DNA from: Flammula alnicola
Lineage: Eukaryota; Basidiomycota; Agaricomycetes; Agaricales; Strophariaceae
Length of the DNA stretch: 64,000 nucleotides
Direction of reading: 5' to 3'
Assembly: GCA_015499995.1 (NCBI GenBank)
Contig: JADNRV010000192.1
Location: 1-64,000 of the forward strand
Shown: positions 24,176 through 34,934 of the stretch, in pieces
How positions within the stretch are numbered: position 1 is the stretch's first letter
How the letters are laid out: each line of letters starts with the position of its first letter
Made by a program: the position numbers and the translations under genes
The notes under the pieces: generated by a model
The model's database searches: none
What the model saw: only the letters and a program-made list of their open reading frames with translations
What the model was told of the DNA's origin: nothing

Positions 24176-25620
24176 GATAGGGTGCAGCGCAGTCCACCCG
24201 TGAAATTTTGTGATTTTCCAATCCATCAACCTATTACACTAGGGAAACGAGAGTAGGCAGCATACCTCGTGCTGGCCAACTAAGTGGGTTACACACAGGA
24301 AACCACATAACCAAGTACAACAGAAGTAACTATCTATGGTCCAGCGGGCCTAGCTAGTAAGCTCAGAAGTACGCCTAGAACTAAGGTTGATGCCAAAGAA
24401 GCATGACCTCTGTGTGTCCCTGCGAATCAAACAAGAGGCTTCGAGTAGAGAAACCCACGTAGAATGAGAATCCCGAAGCCTTGAGGCATGAATAGTCCAA
24501 TATGGCTACGGCGTTTAGACGCATTGATCGCGGGCCACAGAACACGTGACCAGGTGGTCCACATTGTCCTATACGCCCATCTGTCTGTTATACGTGTAGA
24601 ACGGCTGAGTAGTTTGGTTCCGAACAGGCCAAGTGCTCAAAGGCCAGCTCATAGTAAAGCACGCGGGAAATGCCGCCATAAAGGTGGCGGCTCCAACTTG
24701 ACCGACGACCGTGCTGCACCGGCAGAAGAGAAACCTGTGCTGAATATGCCGTGCATCCCAATCGGGCAATAATATGTCTAAAAATGGACACAACTGTATT
24801 GACCCCAAAGAGGGTGTTCCGCGACATAGTGGTTCATCCTTGAAACCAAAACATATGCCAGCAAATGGGGACTCACCAGTTACCGTTACCGAATGGACCC
24901 ATAATCACGACATCATGAACCAGTAGCAGTAGCACTATTAGACGCGTAGAATCATATGCAACATGTAGAGACTTGGCACTCAGTAGGTATAACATATGCT
25001 TGTAACGCACGTAGTAGGGGAGACAATCCACCCCACAGTTGATGCTTTAAAACCAGTGAAAACACTTAAGGGAATGATTTAACCTCATCGCACCAGACTA
25101 GATTTAATAAAGACCAACATTTGACACTTCAAAACAGCTTTGCGATCACTGCAAGTTTGAGGAGTAGTTAACCAGAGTTTGATGCATGTTTCTGTAAAGT
25201 GTAGTGTGCACCCGTCGTGACCACGTGAAAGTCGTAGCGCGATCCCATTGTGGTAGCGTGAAAGTCGTAGTGCATACTCGTCGCGGTCACTGCATGAAAG
25301 TTACAGGTTGTTAAAGTCAAGTTAAAGTCAAAAGTTTGTACCAGTTGTCAAGTTAAAGGAAGTCCGAGTTCGGCATTGTTTGAGTTAGAAAGTCACCAAA
25401 CCAGTTCTACAGAACTAAAACCCGCCCCATACCAAAACCTGCATAGACTTGTTTACAAGTCGAAGCACTTCTCCTTTTTCATACTTTACCCCCGAGACTC
25501 GCACACAAGACTATGTCTAGTCAAGTTGTTGGTTTTGTGGTTTGGTTGTGTTGAGTGTAGAGTTCTTTCTGCACCACTAGCTAGATCATTTCCAATGTAG
25601 ACGAAACCTAGCACTTTACC
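24176..25620 (+). repeat. Dispersed repeat X, copy 1 (1.45 kb)
   Basis: Starts GATAGGGTGCAGC and ends GCACTTTACC, weakly inverted ends. It matches the reverse complement of 47336-50551 over its whole length, except that about 1.77 kb of copy 2 (48540-50309) is absent here; the junction is at CATGACCTC|TGTGTGTCCC near 24411. Contains internal direct repeats CGTGAAAGTCGTAG around 25220-25290. No protein recognised. Confidence 0.8.
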
Positions 25621-26154
25621 GGGCACGATCGCAAATTTGTGGTGACAGGAGGATGAAGAAACCTTCAACTCTCCATTTTATTCCAACAGCAATGACCTTC
25701 AGCCGAAATTTGGGCATCGCAGGCGATTCTGACATGATAGGTAAGTGTGAGAAACTTAGCACATTTAGATATATAGATATAAATGAACTCCGTTTGCTTT
25801 GCCCCAGGTTTGGGGGGTTTTAGAAACTAGTTGGATAGTGGTTTAGATGGTAATGGGTTCGGAAAATGGGGTATATTTAGTCAGTAGTATTTTTTCTATG
25901 GTAATACATGGTAGTTAAATGAAATAAAGTGCTGTGGAAAGTAAGAAAGACAATGAGAAACCTATGCTGCAGCGCATGATTTGCATTTCATTATTTGCAT
26001 GGCCCAATCTCAATCTCAATATATTATATTCCATATGCACATTGTGTGCAACCCCCACAATTTCTCATAATAAAGAAGATACAGACCAAAACTTGCTGAA
26101 AACTGATTGTTAAACAGGCTTTTATGTATCAGTATGTAGATCTCAGGCTGTGGT
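25621..26154. other. No recognised gene, AT-rich
   Basis: Nothing supported. Lies between repeat X1 and the second TGCATGCA array. Confidence 0.25.
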
Positions 26155-26335
26155 TGCTCTCTCTCATGGCTGCATGCAACTGCATGCAGATCTCACTGGG
26201 GACAAGATAACCCCTGCATGCAGATGCACACAGATGGGCACGCAGATGGTAGGATTATGCATGCAAGTGTATGCAGCTGCACATAGATGGTCAGTCTATG
26301 CATGCAAGTGCACGCAGTGGCATGCAGATTTCTAG
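26155..26335. repeat. Second array of TGCATGCA-type motifs
   Basis: At least nine copies of GCATGCA(A/G)/GCACGCAG. Counterpart of the array at 22976-23240. Cryptic inverted element boundary is possible. Confidence 0.5.
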
Positions 26336-26964
26336 TGGCCCGGGTCAGCAGCAGGTTGAAGATGCTGGGCACAGAGAGGAGCATCCTTGGCTGGGTACCC
26401 ATTCATTAATGCTGCCACTAGACCAGTCACTGCATCTGGAACAGAATCTCCTTCCACGCTGAAACGTTCCTCAGCAGAAAGAATATCTGGGCAGCACCTG
26501 GCATTGACATGATTTTCAAACTCCTCAAAGGGGTGGAAACCAGGCTCATGCCCAGCTAGCAAAACATATGGTGCCTGTTATTAGGTGGTTGGGAAACAAG
26601 TGGTATTGGCGCAATTGCGGCACGCCATACACGGTGTGCACACATGCTATGCACATGGTGTGATATCATGGTTGTGGCACATGGACCATATTCGAACATA
26701 TCTCCAGTCCGGAATACTTTGTCCTATACTTAAACTTCACATTCTGCAAGTCCTTTAGTGGGACTTGACCACTGCACAGGCATGTCTGTACCTCAAACCC
26801 CCAGAGGATACACCTGCTAAAGCGCATTCCTTATCAGAAGAAATAAGCAGGATTGCAGATGTGGGGCCCTTGGATAGAGCCTTCAAAATAGAAGGAAATA
26901 TATTTTGAAAATGCTGCATCTCTGGGGTCATTTGGCTACCATCTGAGCACCCAAATAAAGGCAT
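26336..26964 (-). pseudogene. Decayed minus-strand coding fragments, unknown
   Basis: I do not recognise the family. 26964-26755 encodes GCSDGSQMTPEMQHFQNIFP, and 26562-26336 encodes AGHEPGFHPFEEFENHVNAR followed by CCPDILSAEERFSVEGD. Composition and length look protein-like, but stops separate the two pieces (about 26570-26750). They may be exons of one old gene. Confidence 0.3.
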
Positions 26965-27125
26965 TGTCTGTATCCTTTTGAATTTTTATGCCTTTTAACA
27001 TTCAATCCAGTTATCAGTATTCACCTTTTGTAATATTTTTCAGACAGAGCAGGTATGCCGCTGGTCTTATTTCCTGCAGTATAGGTCTAGAAGGTATTGC
27101 TCCCTCTCCTCACTTTGCCTAGTCC

Positions 27126-27990
27126 TTGAGGAGTTTGCTATGCTCATTGAACCCCCTGATCCAACCCAGCTTTGAGGTTGAACTTGATGCTTCCACCCTC
27201 ATCAACTCAGAATCTGAAATTAACCTGAATGATTTTCCTATATGGGAAACACCCATCATATATTCTATCACACAATGCTTCCTTGCCTCAATCTTTAGCA
27301 ATAGTGATCAGACCACCTTTATACAGACCTTTACACAACTTGACTTAGAGGCAGTGATGACCTTTGCCTGTCTTGAAGACATCCACTCCATCTCCCTTGA
27401 TATTTACACCTTTAGACAGCAGATCAAACTCTCAAGAAACACCATTCAAAACTGCACCAACACTCTGAACTAATACACTGAATACCACATTCTGCAATAT
27501 GTACACCAACCTTCTTGATCAATGACCACCTGTCAGCAGGACCAGAGATCGAGAAGGACCCATTAATGATAATCAATTCTCTACTCAACCCTGCAGACTG
27601 TTTCCTTGACCCACCAACCTGCTGACTGCAGGACCTAGTTGGGTCCAAGCCAACCTTGTGCCCATTCAACAGCTCAGCAAAACCTCAGCAGTCCTCCACC
27701 ATATAACTACCCCATGCATCAATAACAATGGTTGTCATCTATAGTGTATTGCTTGAAATGCAACAATAAAAAACACCAGGTGCTTGAATGCTGTATGTAT
27801 AGGTGCAAGCACTGTTGGTGATGGGCACCAAGCCACTCTATTGAGGACTGTCCCTACAATATGGGGTGCAATGCTGACTATGGAGTCTACAGACACCATG
27901 ATGGCAACTATATGGACAATGACTATGACAGCAACTACATGGACAATGACTATAATGGCAATTACATCATTCTTCACAGCTGCAATATTG
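27126..27990 (+). pseudogene. Double zinc-knuckle protein remnant (gag-like)
   Basis: The first part is an open frame of 115 codons at 27126-27473 with no recognised domain (SESEINLNDFPIWE). After several stops, 27747-27857 encodes two zinc knuckles: CLKCNNKKHQVLEC (C-x2-C-x4-H-x4-C) and a second C-x2-C-x6-H-x4-C block ending HSIEDC. A TGA at 27819-27821 interrupts the second knuckle. It is followed by an acidic Tyr/Asn/Asp repeat (GNYMDNDYDSNYMDNDY). Such knuckles bind nucleic acid and occur in gag proteins and in some fungal repeat families; which one applies cannot be decided here. Confidence 0.5.
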
Positions 27991-29544
27991 CCCTTCATGG
28001 CTGCTATGTTCTTCCCCAACTTTATTGCCTCTAATGCTTGTTCTGTGTCACACCATTCGACCATCATGACATGAAAGTCTGGGTTTGAAGGATCAGAAGA
28101 TGCATTGCAACTGTAAATATATCAATATACCAATGTTCTTTTTTGAGGATTGAGAGTTCAAGGAGTCATTGCTGGTGATAGAGCTGCAGCTGGAAGGAGA
28201 GTTGTAAGGGCCAGGATTCCTGAAAATACAATATAGAATGTCAAATACAATATAAAATGTCAATATCAGCTGATGCACATGAAAAGGAGGCTGTTAAAGG
28301 TCATTTGAGTCCAGACATAGGACTGCCATAGTTGTTTTCAGAGTTGGTTTGTCAGCTGTGCAGGATCAAGGGCCATCAGCAATCATTCAGCAAGACCAGG
28401 AACATTGTGTACAACATATCAGGAACAGTGACAGGGTGCATTCGAGGAGCAGTGCATGTAGGGAAGAGGTAGCGAGGAATAGCAGATAGTATTGGCTACT
28501 GAGAATGGTCATTATTGGATGTCATATTTAAGAGTAGGGAGAAGGTGGTGGACAGTTCAAGTGCAGTTCAAGTCAACCACTTTCTTGAACAGAGGATCAG
28601 CCACCTTCTGAGACTGTTGATCTGACAAGAAAACCCAGGGGTAATCAGTTGTAATGTGGAAAAATCAGGACCTTTCCCAACCAAACTGCATCTCGATATC
28701 CAAGAATCGAGTAGGGGTTGCCAATCGCCATAAAAGCATGCATAAAACTATAATTTTGTCCTCCACATGCTGTGACTTAGCACATCTTATTTGTGGAGGA
28801 AGATCAAGGACTGTATCAAGTTGCTGGACCTCATTTCATATAAAGCTAAGAAATACTTGTTAATTTTTGCTTTGGGAAAGAATTAATATTACATCTTCTA
28901 CCAAAATTGTTCTACCTATACAGTATCCTCCAATTCCATCAAATTTATCTTCCTTCCAAGTCAGAGGCTGCCTGCAAGCATGTAAAACTGCTCATTGTCA
29001 GCATGGAGTAAGTTTAGAGCAAAGTCATTGAAGGATAAGCAATCAGGGAGAATTTTGGCCTCCATAGTTCAGTAACAATGAGATGAGAATGTTTCAGTTG
29101 TAACAAGATTCAATGGATGCTTGATCACTAGGATATGATAAGGAAAATTGTGCAAAAATGTTTTAGGAAGGTGAGCCACAGCTGTGGCTGTCCTTGTATG
29201 CACACAGCAAATAGACCATCACATGGCTTCATGACTCTTCATGGCTGTTGTGCAACCTCTCTAATATTCTTTCCAGCTCAGACAAGAGAGGTGGCATTGA
29301 TTTCTATGGAGATAAAAATGTGAATCTGTTTGAGATAGCTAATACCAGATTTAATGAGAGACTCATTGAATCTGGCATGAATGACATATTCTGATTCTTG
29401 AATGTTCCGTGTTTTAAAAACATCAGAAACTGCTGATATTTTGCTTTTGACATGGTGTAATGCATGCTCTGCTGCAATCCAGCATGTTAACAATGTATGT
29501 AGCTTACTGAAATGTTCTGACTTGTCACTGTCAACTATGTCAGA
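27991..29544. other. No recognised gene; possible continuation of the HEAT-repeat remnant
   Basis: The minus-strand frame 29278-29556 (HARFNESLIKSGISYL) continues directly from the HEAT array and may be its last, degenerate exon. The rest (27991-29270) shows only short frames. Confidence 0.25.
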
Positions 29545-30000
29545 AACACTAAACATGTTGTTACTGAGGAGAGTGATGATGTGTGGAATGGTGGGCTTAA
29601 TTGACTCTCAAAACTTGGCTTCAAGTATATGAATGATGTTCAGGTCAGAAAATTTAATATCTTACCTTGCTTTGAGAGTTTTGACAATGCATCTGCACCC
29701 GCCTTACAAATATACCACTTGCTGTGACTGAGGAAGGATATAATCTGTGGAATGGCAGCCTGAATTGACATTTGAAACTCAGCTACAAGTACATCAATAA
29801 CATCCAGGTCAGAAAATTTGCTACTTTACCTTGCTCTGAGAATTTTGACAATGCATCCACACCTACACTATGAATATACTGCTTGCTGTCACTGAGGAGG
29901 GCTATGATCTGTGGAATAACAGTCCTAATTGACTCTCAAAACTCAGCTACAAGTACATCAATAATGTTCAGATCAAAACATTTGATGTCTTACCTTGCTC
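29545..30000 (-). pseudogene. Tandem HEAT/ARM-repeat exons, period 164 bp
   Basis: Helical-repeat scaffold protein fragment. Two complete 117-nt exons (29946-29830 and 29782-29666) each encode one 39-residue repeat of the form AEF.xSIRxVIPQIIALLSDSK ... VGVDALSKFSEQ, and a third partial exon starts at 29618. Each exon ends G|GTAAAG or G|GTAAG and the next begins after TTGTAG|, with about 47-nt introns, so exon plus intron repeats with an exact 164-bp step. A fourth unit is cut at 30000 by a family B fragment. TGA stands where Arg is expected in two units. Broken, but the splice signals survive. Fungal genomes contain large families of such repeat proteins; the role is unknown. Confidence 0.75.
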
Positions 30001-30260
30001 AAGGTCTTTACTCCCCACTCCCCAGATTCCTGGTGGACTCTGGATAGACTCCAGCAGAGTGGAACAGTCCATATGGAGTCCAGGTAGACTATTTTTTGGC
30101 TGATACCCCAGCCAAATTTTCAGTAGTTTTCACTCCCCCACTGATTCCACATAGAATCCACCTGGAACAGGAGGGAATCCCGTGAAATGGAATGGAATCC
30201 ACATGAAATGAGAGGAATCCACATAGAATGATAAAATTCCTGTGGACTCCAGAGAGGAAT
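30001..30260 (+). mobile_element. Family B element, left-end fragment
   Basis: Begins AAGGTCTTTACTCCCC and continues with GGACTCTGG/GGAGTCCA motifs, TTTTTTGGCTGA and AGCCAAATTTT as in the full B copies. The right part is replaced by GGAATCCACA-type repeats and no right end is present. It cuts the HEAT exon array. Confidence 0.65.
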
Positions 30261-31805
30261 TAAAATAAATTGAGCACTTATCTCTTATATTGCTAAGCAA
30301 TGCACTATGTAGAGAGAAATCAAATATATTTATTGAAACTATTAATTACATGGTATACTACCAAAGCAAAACAGCAGCAAGACAGGGGCAAGGACAGTGT
30401 GGTCAAGGGGTGAAAATGTGAGCAAATGAGCCGCAGGAATGCCCTGCTGCCCATTTTTGACATACCGGGCACCTTCATGCACTGCCTCATCCTTGACATT
30501 GGGCCAGCCCTCCTGCGGCCACGGCATCATTGTCATTGCTGGCATTGGTGCTGGCAATACAGTGGCAGTGTCATTGACAGTTCTTGTCATGCTTGTGCAT
30601 TTACGGGGGCATCTACAGGGGTGTCATCAGGTTGTTGCATCTGTTGTCAGGTTGTCAGTTGTCAGGTTGTTTGTTGTCAGTCATTGGTCATCAGGTCATC
30701 CATTGTTGCATTGTCGGTCATTCATTGTCGTGTTGTCAGTTATCGCATCATCACCCATTGTTATGTCAACTATTGTCATGTCATCGCCCATCATTGTCTC
30801 ATCAGTCGTCATCTCATCGGTCATTGTCTCATTAATTGTTGTTGGTTGTCATCTCATTGTCATCACATTAGTTGTGGCCTTGTCATTGTTTCTATCATCA
30901 TGGCATTGGTTGTGGCCTTGTCATTGTTTCCATTGTCATAGCATTATCTGTTGCTTTCATTGTCATGTCATTTGTTGTCGCATCGTCCATTGTGGTTGTT
31001 ACGACATGAGAGCATGATGTCAGGCTCCCGCTGTTGGTGCTGTGGCATACCTGTCACAAGATGGTTGTGGTTGCAGTGGGCCATGTGTGATGTCAGCGTC
31101 ATTTTATGTGCCTGCAGCACGGTGCATCTGTGAGGGATGCAGTGGAGGCATTGTATCCTGCTGGCAACAGCCTAGCCAAATTTTATGCTGGACTCCATCA
31201 GAAGTCCAGATCATATAGGAGCCATGAAGGACAATATCACAGTGATGAAGAAGATGGTGGAAGTAAAAAGGCTACTTTGAGACATACTTGCTTCTACATA
31301 GATGATGTCTTGGACCAATACACCATAGATGACAAAGGAAGAGGCTGAAAATGTGGGTGTCTTCAAGACTTGAAGGAGAGTAATGTTACAATCATGCCTA
31401 GTCATGGACTATATGCACATATGCACATATTTTTTCTCTACTTACACTTGGCTATGCACACTCCATCCACATCTCAGACTCCACCACTTATCTAGCATAG
31501 CCTTTCTCCACTGATTCCCTTTTATTTATTTCACTTATATCTGCTCCACATCCACCATTGATATGATAAGCCTCTTGCATGTTTCATACACATCTCTAAC
31601 ACATTTTACTTATCTCTCCTGGCTCTCCAGCCAGTATATATACATGAGTAGACTAGCTTGTATTCTTTAGCTAGTTTTTGAGAATCTATTCTCTTGTCTT
31701 GACTCACTTGACTTTCTAAAGTGCTTGCAAGCACCTTGAAAACTTCGAACCTTGAGCTACATTTTTGAAACTATGACTTAGGTTATTCTTGTCTTCACAG
31801 GCTTA
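30261..31805. other. Low-complexity TTGTCAT repeats and unassigned sequence
   Basis: From about 30640 to 30990 the sequence is dominated by TTGTCAT(C/G) and TCATTG motifs with irregular spacing; the long open frames there (171 and 192 codons) come from that composition and are rejected as genes. A small family B scrap (AGCCAAATTTTATGCTGG) lies at 31173-31190. The rest is unassigned. Confidence 0.35.
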
Positions 31806-32741
31806 GAGGTCTTTACTCTTCCCCTCTTATTCCTGGTGGACTCTGGATGGACTCCGGCAGAGTGGTGGAGTCCATGTAGAGTCTATGTGCACTTTTTCAG
31901 CCAATTTTTATGCTGGACTCCACCAGGAGTGCAGAGTCTGCTGGTTTTATAGTGGAACAGGAGTCCCAGGAGTTTAGATGGAGTCCAACAGGAGTCCAGG
32001 TGGTTCAACAGGAGTCTGGTGATTTTTTTTTTTTGGAAATGCCTGTTATTTTTAGTAACCATGTGAAATTTACATACTATTACATAAAATGACATCAAAG
32101 TAACACAGTGGGATCTATTTGTAATCAACAAATTCCATATTTAGCAAGTGCAATTTTTAAAAGACTCACATTCAGATGAGTATTTTGCTCACTGACCAAA
32201 CCACCTATTAATACGATTTTTGCATATTCAGAGTTCTGAAAGCAGGCTCTATAACTACCTTTTTTAGCAAAAATATCCCACCATGCCTGGCACTACCGAA
32301 ATAAAGCAATATACCATGCTGACATAACTTGGTGCATAAGGATCTCCTTAAATTTCTGAATTTGATGGTGCTCCACTTGACTCTGAATCTTGTGACATTA
32401 GTCACACAATAGATAGATATATTATAGAAAAAGAGGTATATAGGGTGCTTTTTTGCTTGGATAAACAAGGTTCTTTGGTGCAGTGGTTAAATGATTTGTT
32501 CTGCTTGCTTTCTGGTAGCTCTGGGTTTTGTCCAAGTCCACCAGTTGAAGTTGCGTCATTTGTGGACTCCATATAGAGTCCATCTGGAGTTTATATGGAG
32601 TCCATGTGAAGAGTCCAGGTGGAGTCATACAGTTTTTTTTTTGTTTCATATAGAGTCTATCAGAAGTCCATTTGGACTCCACCTATTTTATGCGGAATCC
32701 ATACAGTCCACCAGGAATAGATGAAGAAGGGTAAAGTACTG
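31806..32741 (+). mobile_element. Family B inverted-repeat element, copy 1
   Basis: Left end GAGGTCTTTACTCTTCCCC, right end (reverse complement) CAGTACTTTACCCTTCTTC. Both arms carry arrays of TGGACTCC/GGAGTCCA. The core (about 32080-32440) is shared with the other B copies and, less closely, with family A. A tRNA-like section with GGTGCAGTGGTTAAATGA lies at about 32470-32530. No target duplication is visible (flanks CAGGCTTA and ACAAAGTC). Non-coding. Confidence 0.8.
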
Positions 32742-33444
32742 ACAAAGTCCATCACAAAGCCAGCAGAGTTGTGTACAAAGTGCAGCATAAAGCCAGTCAT
32801 GAAATTGGCCATATTTGCTACATAATACATAATTACATGACTCATATTGAACTTTTCTCTCTCCATCTTCATCTGTCCCTCTTCTTCATGAACATTACTG
32901 ACTATGGCATTCACATTTACTTTTATTCCTGCTGATTCATGCTGTTGTAAGTTTTATCTTCTCATTTCCTTTGATAAATCCCTCTGTAGTGACTTGGGTT
33001 ATTATTACCAGGAGATAAACAGATTGATTGTGGAATGGAAGAAGATGCCTGCATTTGTTGCTTGAGAAAAGAGTTTGCATGTTCTATATGGCTCTAGATT
33101 GTGTAGTCTGCTCCACATGCTGGCATCCCTTGAGCTTGGAAGTAGACAGTCTGGGCAGTCACAGCATTCTTTCTGTTGACAACTTTGCAACTTGCATTAG
33201 CAGCAGCCTGGGTCTTGATGTCCTTCTGCTGTCTTTTATTGATGTCCTTCTGCTGAGACACATCCTGTTTTGTCTTTACTGCCTTTGCCTTTGCCATCTT
33301 TGCCTCTGGCAACAGCACATTGTAGATCATTGTCCATGCCTGCTTTGTGGTCTGTGCTTTCTGCTTGTCTGCCTACATCTTCTTTGTTATGTTCTCTTCC
33401 TGGGATTTCCTCAATGTGCTAGTCTTGGGCTCAATCCTATATGG
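32742..33444 (-). pseudogene. Lys/Gln/Ala-rich coding fragment, unknown
   Basis: Minus-strand 33330-33094 is open and encodes a charged helix-like segment (EAKMAKAKAVKTKQDVSQQK, then DINKRQQKDIKTQ). Upstream in frame the text reads KQAWTMIYNVLLPEA. It looks like part of a coiled-coil region of a larger protein, bounded on both sides by family B elements. Not recognised. Confidence 0.3.
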
Positions 33445-34540
33445 CAGTACTCCACCTATTCCTAGTGGACTCCATGGACTTCATATAAAATTGGTGGAGT
33501 CCAGATGGACTCCGGATGGACTTCATATAGAATCAGAAAAAAACTGTATGACTCCACTATGAAGAAGTGGAGTCCATATGGACTCCACCTGGACTCCACA
33601 TAGAGTCTGGTGGAGTCCACCTGGACTCCACATAGAGTCTGGTGGAGTCCACATGGAGTCCACAAATGACGCAACTTCAACTGGTGGACTTAGACAAAAC
33701 TCAGAAAAAAATATCACCAAAAAGTTTGCATTTAACAATAATTGAAACCAGAGCTTTCAGAAAGCTATTAAAACAAACCATTTAACCATTACACCAGAGA
33801 ACCTTGTCTAACCAAGCAAAAAAAGCACCCTATATACCTCCTTTTCTCTAATATATCTATTTATTTTGTGACATTAGTCACAAGATTCAGGGTCAAGTGG
33901 GGTACCATCAGATTCAGAAATTTAAGGAGATTCTAGATATGCATGCACCAGGTTATGTCAGCATGATATATTGCTTTATTTGGCTGGTCCCAGGTACTGT
34001 GGGAACTTTTTGCCAAAAAAAGGTAGTTATAGAGCCTGCTTCCAGAACCCTAAATATGCAACAATTATATCAATAGGTGCTTTGGTCGGTAAAAAAAACA
34101 CAAAATACTCGACCGAACGTGAGTCTTTTGAAATTTGCACCTGCCAAATATGGAATTTCTTGATTATAAATAGGTTCCACTGTGTCACTTTGATGTCATT
34201 TTATGTAATAGTATGTAATTTTCACATTGTTGCTAAAAATAACTAGTGTTTTCCCAAAAGGAAATCACGAGACTCCTGTTGGACCACCTGGACTCCTGTT
34301 GGACTCCATCTGAACTCCTGGTACTCCTGTTCTACTATAAAACCAGCGGACTCCAGGGACTCCATATGGAGTCTCCGGAGTTTGTCAGGACTCCATCTGG
34401 ACTCCACCAGGAGTCCAGCATAAAATTTGGCAGGGCTGTCAGCCAAAAAAAAAGCACACATGGACTCCACATGGACTACTCCACTCCGCTGAAGTCCATC
34501 CAGAGTCCACCAAGAATAGGTGGAGCAGGGTAAAGACCTC
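33445..34540 (-). mobile_element. Family B inverted-repeat element, copy 2 (reverse orientation)
   Basis: Right end (the element's left) reads GAGGTCTTTACCCTGCTCC on the minus strand; the opposite end begins CAGTACTCCACC with about 10 bases of the inverted repeat lost. Arms are packed with TGGACTCCA/TGGAGTCCA. The core at about 33840-34240 matches copies 1 and 3. The tRNA-like section, minus strand, is at about 33820-33719 and is followed by TTTTT. No target duplication. Confidence 0.8.
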
Positions 34541-34934
34541 CCTGCGTCTACTTCAACAAGTCTTTCCCCTCTCATTGAGATGCTTGAGGTTACTGGATCT
34601 GGACGATTTCCAATGGACCAGCCTAGCCTGACCCTCTCACACAATATTCCTCTTCCACCGTCTATTCCAGCACCACGTATGTGCGCCACACCATAAACTC
34701 GTGTAGTTATATGTAGTTCCTGGAAAACAGATATATATATAACACATTTAGTTCCTCAGGAACACACCATAGGCATATTGTGTTCGTTCACCAGGAACGA
34801 AAGAACTTAGGTTTTATATGATAGAAACACAATAAATCAGCCGTGTAGATTTGTGAACAACAACAGAAATTGATATCAACTACTGCAGGACTACAAATGC
34901 GAAATGATCTAGCTAAATTGTTACTTAAAGGTGG
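34541..34934. other. Unassigned; GTTCCT/AGGAAC repeats
   Basis: About 34710-34810 holds several GTTCCT(GG/CAGG)AAC-like motifs in both orientations. No gene recognised. Confidence 0.25.

Noticed and set aside
22976..26335. CRISPR-like array from regularly spaced TGCATGCA motifs
   Set aside because: Motif is short, spacing is irregular, there are no uniform spacers, and the sequence is eukaryotic.
30426..31017. Frames of 171 and 192 codons rich in Val, Ile, His, Ser
   Set aside because: Produced by TTGTCAT/TCATTG low-complexity repeats; all three frames are open for the same reason.
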